Source of the DNA: an uncultured Lachnospiraceae bacterium
GTDB lineage: Bacteria; Bacillota; Clostridia; Lachnospirales; Lachnospiraceae
Length of the DNA stretch: 64,000 nucleotides
Reading direction: 5' to 3'
Assembly (NCBI GenBank): GCA_910585075.1
Contig: CAJUED010000017.1
Coordinates: 1-64,000, forward strand
Below are positions 60,273 through 64,000 of the stretch, piece after piece; position 1 is the first letter of the stretch, and each line of letters opens with the position of its first letter. The notes beneath the pieces are model-generated. The model was not told the origin of the DNA. It saw only the letters and a list, made by a program, of their open reading frames with translations, and did not search any database. The position numbers and the translations under genes were made by a program.

Positions 60273-61271
60273 TTATTTCTCAAGTTCAACATCTTTGAGC
60301 AATTCCCGGATATCTTCCACGCTAAGCCACTGGGAATTATTTCCTGAGCTGTAAGAAAATCCGTCTTCTACCTTGCGGCCGCTTAAATTAATCTGCTGTT
60401 TTTCGTTCCAGACCACCTGCGGATATACGATAAAATGTTTGTCATACTCATAAGTGGTGGAGGAATCTTCAACCGTCACCATGATTTCATGGAGCTTTTC
60501 GCCGGGGCGGATACCGATTTCAGGCATTTTACAGCCCGGAAGCATAGCCTGGGCTAAATCGGTCACTTTAAAAGAAGGAATCTTACTGATAAAGGTTTCC
60601 CCTCCGGTAGCTTCCTCCAAAGCTTTGATTACAAGCTGGACGCCCTCAGTCAGGCTGATCCAGAAACGGGTCATGCGGTAGTCGGTGATGGGAAGCTCAT
60701 TGCCGCCGTTTTTGATAATATTATGGAACACCGGAATGATGGAGCCGCGGCTTCCCGCCACGTTTCCGTAACGGACAATGGAAAAGTTAATATCCTTGCT
60801 GCCAGCGTATGCATTGGCTGCAATGAAGAGCTTATCCGATACCAGCTTGGTGCCCCCGTAAAGATTAACAGGGTTTACTGCCTTGTCGGTAGACAGGGCA
60901 ACCACCTTCTTCACATTGGAATCCAGCGCTGCGTCAATCACATTCTGGGCACCGTGGATATTGGTTTTGATAGCCTCGTTTGGGTTATACTCGCAGGCGG
61001 GAACCTGCTTTAGCGCCGCCGCGTGGATGACATAGTCAACACCCTCGAAAGCTCTTTTCAGCCTTTCCTTATCCCGCACATCACCAATAAAAAATCTAAG
61101 CTTGTCCGTATACTCTTTCAGCTCGTTCTGCATGACGAATTGTTTGAACTCATCCCGGGAGTATATAATAATTTTTTGGGGATTGTAGTTTTTAAGCACA
61201 TATTTGGTAAAACACTTTCCAAAGGAACCGGTTCCTCCGGTGATAAGAATTGTTTTGTTATCTAATAACAT
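60273..61271 (-). CDS. pseB: UDP-N-acetylglucosamine 4,6-dehydratase (PseB-like)
   Basis: 332 residues from the ATG at 61271 (GGAGG eight bases upstream). Extended SDR: ILITGGTGSFGKCFTKYVL (NAD loop), IYSRDEFKQFVMQ, FFIGDVRDKERL, VIHAAALKQVPACEYNP, LSTDKAVNPVNLYGGTK (S-x-x-K/Y-x-x-x-K area), RYGNVAGSRGSIIPVF, RMTRFWISL, IGIRPGEKLHEIM, FSYSSGNN. This is the FlaA1/PseB pattern, the first step toward pseudaminic-type or other deoxy sugars. The usual partner pseC is not beside it. Confidence 0.9.
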   Translation of the reverse strand: MLLDNKTILITGGTGSFGKCFTKYVLKNYNPQKIIIYSRDEFKQFVMQNELKEYTDKLRFFIGDVRDKERLKRAFEGVDYVIHAAALKQVPACEYNPNEAIKTNIHGAQNVIDAALDSNVKKVVALSTDKAVNPVNLYGGTKLVSDKLFIAANAYAGSKDINFSIVRYGNVAGSRGSIIPVFHNIIKNGGNELPITDYRMTRFWISLTEGVQLVIKALEEATGGETFISKIPSFKVTDLAQAMLPGCKMPEIGIRPGEKLHEIMVTVEDSSTTYEYDKHFIVYPQVVWNEKQQINLSGRKVEDGFSYSSGNNSQWLSVEDIRELLKDVELEK

Positions 61272-61317
61272 AAAAAACCTCCAATATCTAAGCAATAAGC
61301 CTTTACCGAACATCATA

Positions 61318-61719
61318 TCACGAATCTTTCCTGTCGGCAAATTTATTCCGCAAATAATTTTGAATCGCATCATAAAATTCTACCGCTCTGCAGTATTGTT
61401 CCTCGGCGTCCTGCTTAGATGCTATAAAAAAATCATCATAATCACAACTGTTTCGTATTTGGAATGCAGTCTGCAAATATTTTGAATACTTTACATCAAA
61501 TATTCCGGTTTTGATATATTCTTTTTGAAAATAAGCAATCACACCGGAATGTTTGGAGAAATCTATTTTGTCAGCTGCTAAAACAGCCCTGACAGCTGTG
61601 AATATGGCATAATAAGAACGTCCAATGGAATCACGATATTTCTCACTGTCAAGTAAAAGCTTAGCTGATTCTAATTTTTCATTCGCGGTAGAAAGTCTGT
61701 ATTTTATTAAATTATCCAA
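61318..61719 (-). CDS. HEPN domain protein, probable toxin of an MNT/HEPN pair
   Basis: 133 residues from a TTG at 61719 (AAGGA seven bases upstream), overlapping the MNT gene by eight bases. All helical: YRLSTANEKLESAKLLLDSEKYRDS, IGRSYYAIFTAVRAVL, then FQIRNSCDYDDFF. The HEPN nuclease motif R-x(4-6)-H reads RNSCDYD here, the R-x-x-x-D-Y variant without the histidine. In known pairs the MNT partner adds AMP to the HEPN toxin. Confidence 0.88.
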   Translation of the reverse strand: MDNLIKYRLSTANEKLESAKLLLDSEKYRDSIGRSYYAIFTAVRAVLAADKIDFSKHSGVIAYFQKEYIKTGIFDVKYSKYLQTAFQIRNSCDYDDFFIASKQDAEEQYCRAVEFYDAIQNYLRNKFADRKDS

Positions 61720-62050
61720 TCTGTATTCCTTCTTTCAGGATATTCATATAATAAGGCAGTATATACTTATACTTTTCATATTCATCAAATGGTATGACAG
61801 TAGGCGAAACAATAACATCATTCTCAAGACCTACATCAGCGGATACGTCCCATATACGCTTTAATTTATTCTGCAAGTCCGAACGATTTCCTCTTACAAT
61901 GGCTGTGATGTCTATATCGGATTCATCATCATAATTTCCCCTGGCATAAGAGCCATATAAATAAATAGCAACAATACTGTCTCCATATACAGTGCGATAT
62001 GATTGGGAAATTTGCTGTGATATAAGGTCAAGCTGTGCTTTGGTACACAT
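61712..62050 (-). CDS. MNT-type minimal nucleotidyltransferase, antitoxin
   Basis: 112 residues from the ATG at 62050 (AAGGAG eight bases upstream). Nucleotidyltransferase motif YLYGSYARGNYDDESDIDI (G-S-x10-D-x-D) at about 31-49, with a later acidic VIVSPTVIPFDEYEK. In type VII systems this enzyme blocks the HEPN toxin by adding AMP residues. Here MNT comes first on the minus strand, then HEPN. Confidence 0.92.
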   Translation of the reverse strand: MCTKAQLDLISQQISQSYRTVYGDSIVAIYLYGSYARGNYDDESDIDITAIVRGNRSDLQNKLKRIWDVSADVGLENDVIVSPTVIPFDEYEKYKYILPYYMNILKEGIQIG

Positions 62051-62066
62051 GGCAGACTCCTTCTGA

Positions 62067-62660
62067 TTATTTCATGACAATACTAATATGGTCTTTCACT
62101 TTCTCTAAATTATGCGATACGGACAAGGTTCCGTCAAGCAAAATAACGGGACAGGTAAATTTCATTGCGGATTCTTCAATCGTTTTTGGATTGCGGTCTG
62201 CCACCAGATTGCGAAACTCCGCCTGCTGTGCAAACATATCGCCGCCTGCCAGAACTCTTGCGCCGAATCGTTTTTCTTCTCTTGACTGAATCCTTTTAAG
62301 CCGTTCTTCAAGAGGAGTCTGCATCCAAAAGGCAATATGGATACACGACATAATTTCCGGAGGCCAATTCATTGTAACCCCAGCTATAATGAAGTCGGGG
62401 TGGATTCTGATATCGTCTGCAATTGCATTTTGGACTTCTTCCTTTGTTTCGGAATTGGAAAAGGGAAGGATATCTGTAAGCTCCGCTTCGACTGTACTTC
62501 CTGCTTCCGCGCTTTCCAAAGCATGTATTCTGGATGCTTTCTGTTCAGGAAAATAATAGTCTTCCACATCCATTTCAAAATAATTCAGTTGTCTTGACAA
62601 TGCATGGGCAAGGGTTGACTTGCCGCTGCCGTTTGGACCGAAAATAGCAATTCCACTCAA
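62067..62660 (-). CDS. P-loop kinase-like ATPase
   Basis: 197 residues from a TTG at 62660 (GGAGG eight bases upstream). Walker A GPNGSGKST at 8-16, then FEMDVEDYYFPEQKASRI, IIAGVTMNWPPEIM, and a lid-like LEERLKRIQSREEKRFG. This resembles small nucleoside or adenylate-kinase-like P-loop proteins. It lies 16 bases before the MNT gene on the same strand, perhaps co-transcribed with the MNT/HEPN pair. Substrate unknown. Confidence 0.75.
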   Translation of the reverse strand: MSGIAIFGPNGSGKSTLAHALSRQLNYFEMDVEDYYFPEQKASRIHALESAEAGSTVEAELTDILPFSNSETKEEVQNAIADDIRIHPDFIIAGVTMNWPPEIMSCIHIAFWMQTPLEERLKRIQSREEKRFGARVLAGGDMFAQQAEFRNLVADRNPKTIEESAMKFTCPVILLDGTLSVSHNLEKVKDHISIVMK

Positions 62661-62716
62661 GTGGCGTACCTCCGTCTTTCTGTTCCGCTAAATTTGTTCA
62701 ATCATGCTGCTTAAAA

Positions 62717-62758
62717 TTTATCCCCCACTTGTATATCATAGCACAAGTGGGGGATAAA
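62717..62758. terminator. Perfect 15-bp hairpin
   Basis: TTTATCCCCCACTTG (62717-62731) and CAAGTGGGGGATAAA (62744-62758) with a 12-base loop. A T-rich run follows on the minus strand. Probably ends a transcript from the small membrane gene at 62861 and shields the P-loop gene. Confidence 0.6.
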
Positions 62759-62791
62759 GTGAGTATTTTTTAATTTCTTTCGTTGATTTTG

Positions 62792-62823
62792 TGTAACAGT
62801 GAAGCCGAAGGCTGAACTGCTAC
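62792..62823. repeat. REP-like inverted repeat, left copy
   Basis: A 32-base unit centred on GAAGCCGAAGGCTGAAC. It matches the reverse complement of 63038-63069 at 28 of 32 bases. The core AGCC-GAA-GGCT is itself a small hairpin. The two copies flank the small membrane protein gene. Confidence 0.6.
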
Positions 62824-62860
62824 GATCCTGTGGGAAAAGAGACCGGACGAAGAACCGGTG

Positions 62861-63004
62861 CTATTTCGTCATGGGAATGCCTAAATGAATTTTACGGTAA
62901 ATTTTCCATATAATGATTGCAGGAAGTGATATGGTCAAATATATAGTGGAAAGGAGACCTGCGGCTCCGCCGACAATGGCAATTGGAAAAATAATAGCAT
63001 TCAT
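62861..63004 (-). CDS. Small membrane protein (47 aa)
   Basis: 47 residues from the ATG at 63004, with GGAGGTA nine bases upstream; a longer start at 63022 would bury that site. Residues about 2-32 are hydrophobic (IIFPIAIVGGAAGLLSTIYL then SLPAIIIW) with a basic end. One long or two short helices. It sits between two inverted REP-like units. Holin-like or toxin-like in size; no family recognised. Confidence 0.5.
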   Translation of the reverse strand: MNAIIFPIAIVGGAAGLLSTIYLTISLPAIIIWKIYRKIHLGIPMTK

Positions 63005-63037
63005 TTGATTATGTACCTCCATATTTCTTAGTAGTTT

Positions 63038-63069
63038 GTAACGGTTCAGCCTTCGGCTTCGCGGTTACA
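63038..63069. repeat. REP-like inverted repeat, right copy
   Basis: A 32-base unit containing GTTCAGCCTTCGGCTTC, the inverse of the 62792 unit. It is flanked by the 8-base direct repeat GTAGTTTG (63031-63038 and 63070-63077), as a target duplication would be. Confidence 0.55.
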
Positions 63070-63145
63070 GTAGTTTGGACTTTAAGCAATTTCGTTGTTT
63101 ATTTTAACCTTAAAGTAGTGTAAAATGAAGAAAACAGATGGTTCT

Positions 63146-63206
63146 TTAACGATTGTTTAACGATATCTTAACGATGTTTTAACGGTATCTTAACGACATT
63201 TTAACG
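63146..63206 (+). promoter_or_regulatory. Six TTAACG direct repeats with exact 11-base period
   Basis: TTAACG starts at 63146, 63157, 63168, 63179, 63190 and 63201, each exactly 11 bases apart. The last copy runs into the GGAGG ribosome site of the pyrophosphorylase gene. Direct TTAACA-N5 repeats are the binding sites of PhoP/OmpR-type response regulators in Firmicutes, so a PHO-box-like array is the best guess. Confidence 0.7.
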
Positions 63207-63216
63207 GAGGATGATT

Positions 63217-64000
63217 ATGGATTACACACAGGCATTAAAAAAGCTTGCTGCTGCAGGGCAGGAGCATGTGATGCGGTATTATGAGGAGCTTTCGGATGAG
63301 CAGAAGGCGCTTTTGCTGGCCCAGATTGAGGCAACGGATTTCGCGGTTCTTTCTTCTTTACAGGGAGGAAAGCAGGAAAATGTCAGGGGAGTCATTGCAC
63401 CCCTTGCGGCTATGCAGCTGCCTCAGATTCAGGAAAAGGAAGGGGCGTTTCGGGCAGCCGGGCTAGAGGCCATAAAAGGCGGAAAGGTGGGTGCGGTACT
63501 TCTTGCAGGAGGCATGGGAACCAGACTTGGCTCTGACGACCCTAAGGGAATGTACAATATTGGCCTGACAAAAGAGGTTTATATTTTTCAGCGCCTGATT
63601 GAAAATCTGATGGATGTGGTCAGAGAAGCGGGGGCCTGGGTGCCTCTTTATGTGATGACCAGCGATAAGAACCATGAGTCCACGGTGGGATTTTTGAAGG
63701 AGCATGATTATTTTGGATACAAGGAAGAATACGTGACCTTCTTTATGCAGGAGATGGCGCCGGCCTGTGATTATCAGGGAAAGGTTTATATGGAAGAAAA
63801 GTGGAAGCTCTCCACATCTCCCAACGGAAACGGGGGCTGGTATTCCTCCATGCATAAATGGGGCGTGTCACAGAAGGCTATGGCGGACGGCGTGGAGTGG
63901 CTGAATGTGTTTGCGGTGGATAATGTGCTCCAGAGAATTGCAGACCCTTGCTTTGTGGGGGCTGTGCTTTCCGGAGATTATGCGGCGGGAGCCAAGGTGG
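63217..64000 (+). CDS. UDP-sugar pyrophosphorylase (UDPGP family), cut by window end
   Basis: 261 residues visible; the gene runs past the window. ATG at 63217, six bases after GGAGG. A helical N-terminal part, then the nucleotide-binding motif GAVLLAGGMGTRLGSDDPKGMYNIG, VPLYVMTSDKNHEST, then FFMQEMAPACD and SPNGNGGWYSSMHK, NVFAVDNVLQRIADP. This is the eukaryote-like UDP-N-acetylglucosamine/UDP-galactose pyrophosphorylase group also found in Firmicutes, which makes a UDP-sugar from UTP and sugar 1-phosphate. The preceding TTAACG array probably controls it. Confidence 0.9.
   Translation, partial: MDYTQALKKLAAAGQEHVMRYYEELSDEQKALLLAQIEATDFAVLSSLQGGKQENVRGVIAPLAAMQLPQIQEKEGAFRAAGLEAIKGGKVGAVLLAGGMGTRLGSDDPKGMYNIGLTKEVYIFQRLIENLMDVVREAGAWVPLYVMTSDKNHESTVGFLKEHDYFGYKEEYVTFFMQEMAPACDYQGKVYMEEKWKLSTSPNGNGGWYSSMHKWGVSQKAMADGVEWLNVFAVDNVLQRIADPCFVGAVLSGDYAAGAKV

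Overview
The window reads as a chromosome segment of a low-to-moderate GC Gram-positive anaerobe, most probably a gut Lachnospiraceae (Clostridium cluster XIVa). The pointers are GGAGG-type ribosome-binding sites, frequent TTG/GTG starts, a LysM-GH18 spore-wall hydrolase, a CotH/VTC/DUF4956 cluster, an EpsG-type exopolysaccharide locus, a GH130 phosphorylase and a CptN-like type III toxin. I recognised no rRNA, tRNA, CRISPR array, transposase or integrase. All calls come from reading the sequence; no database search was run.

Layout. 1-8000: incomplete Siphoviridae-like prophage (small and large terminase, small unknown genes, tail-assembly-chaperone-like protein, tape measure) with no recognisable portal, capsid or lysis genes. 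8255-15747: cell-surface cluster: MBOAT O-acyltransferase plus SGNH partner, then CotH kinase, VTC-domain protein and DUF4956 protein, then a radical SAM protein. 15948-20246: FAD oxidoreductase divergent from a Gfo/Idh/MocA oxidoreductase, then a GH130 phosphorylase. 20297-22559: TPM-domain protein and zinc-ribbon membrane protein. 22757-28088: nucleoside-salvage locus, a GntR/UTRA regulator divergent from uridine phosphorylase, nucleoside permease, deoB, deoC and an lspA-like gene. 28289-30185: YtrA-type GntR regulator with an ABC exporter. 30415-33440: AIM24 protein, carbamate kinase, degenerate SGNH esterase. 33677-39929: complete Opp/Dpp-type peptide ABC transporter. 39994-40690: type III toxin-antitoxin locus. 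40873-42541: metN-metI. 42819-55548: exopolysaccharide locus (eight glycosyltransferases including one GT-C enzyme, a phosphoglycosyltransferase, a chain-length regulator and an EpsG polymerase). 55713-58001: membrane-bound XRE regulator and LysM-GH18 hydrolase. 58222-58897: HigBA-type toxin-antitoxin. 59031-62660 (minus strand): M19 dipeptidase, pseB-like dehydratase, HEPN/MNT pair, P-loop kinase-like protein. 62861-64000: small membrane protein, and a UDP-sugar pyrophosphorylase cut by the window edge.

How the parts work together. Much of the window builds or decorates the cell surface (O-acylation, CotH/VTC, exopolysaccharide, nucleotide-sugar enzymes), and two distant surface-polysaccharide genes share a covarying structured leader. 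A second block scavenges nucleosides and peptides. Three toxin-antitoxin systems of different types (II, III and HEPN/MNT) lie within 23 kb.

The strongest non-coding find is the type III antitoxin at 40520-40655: a promoter, two 49-nt repeats with a pseudoknot supported by compensatory changes, a terminator, then the toxin gene. Others are a six-copy TTAACG array at exact 11-nt spacing before the pyrophosphorylase gene, a 166-bp palindromic MITE-like element supplying the stop codon of the GntR gene, a second large palindrome before the exopolysaccharide genes, divergent promoters sharing one -35 box, and an operator array in the nucleoside locus.
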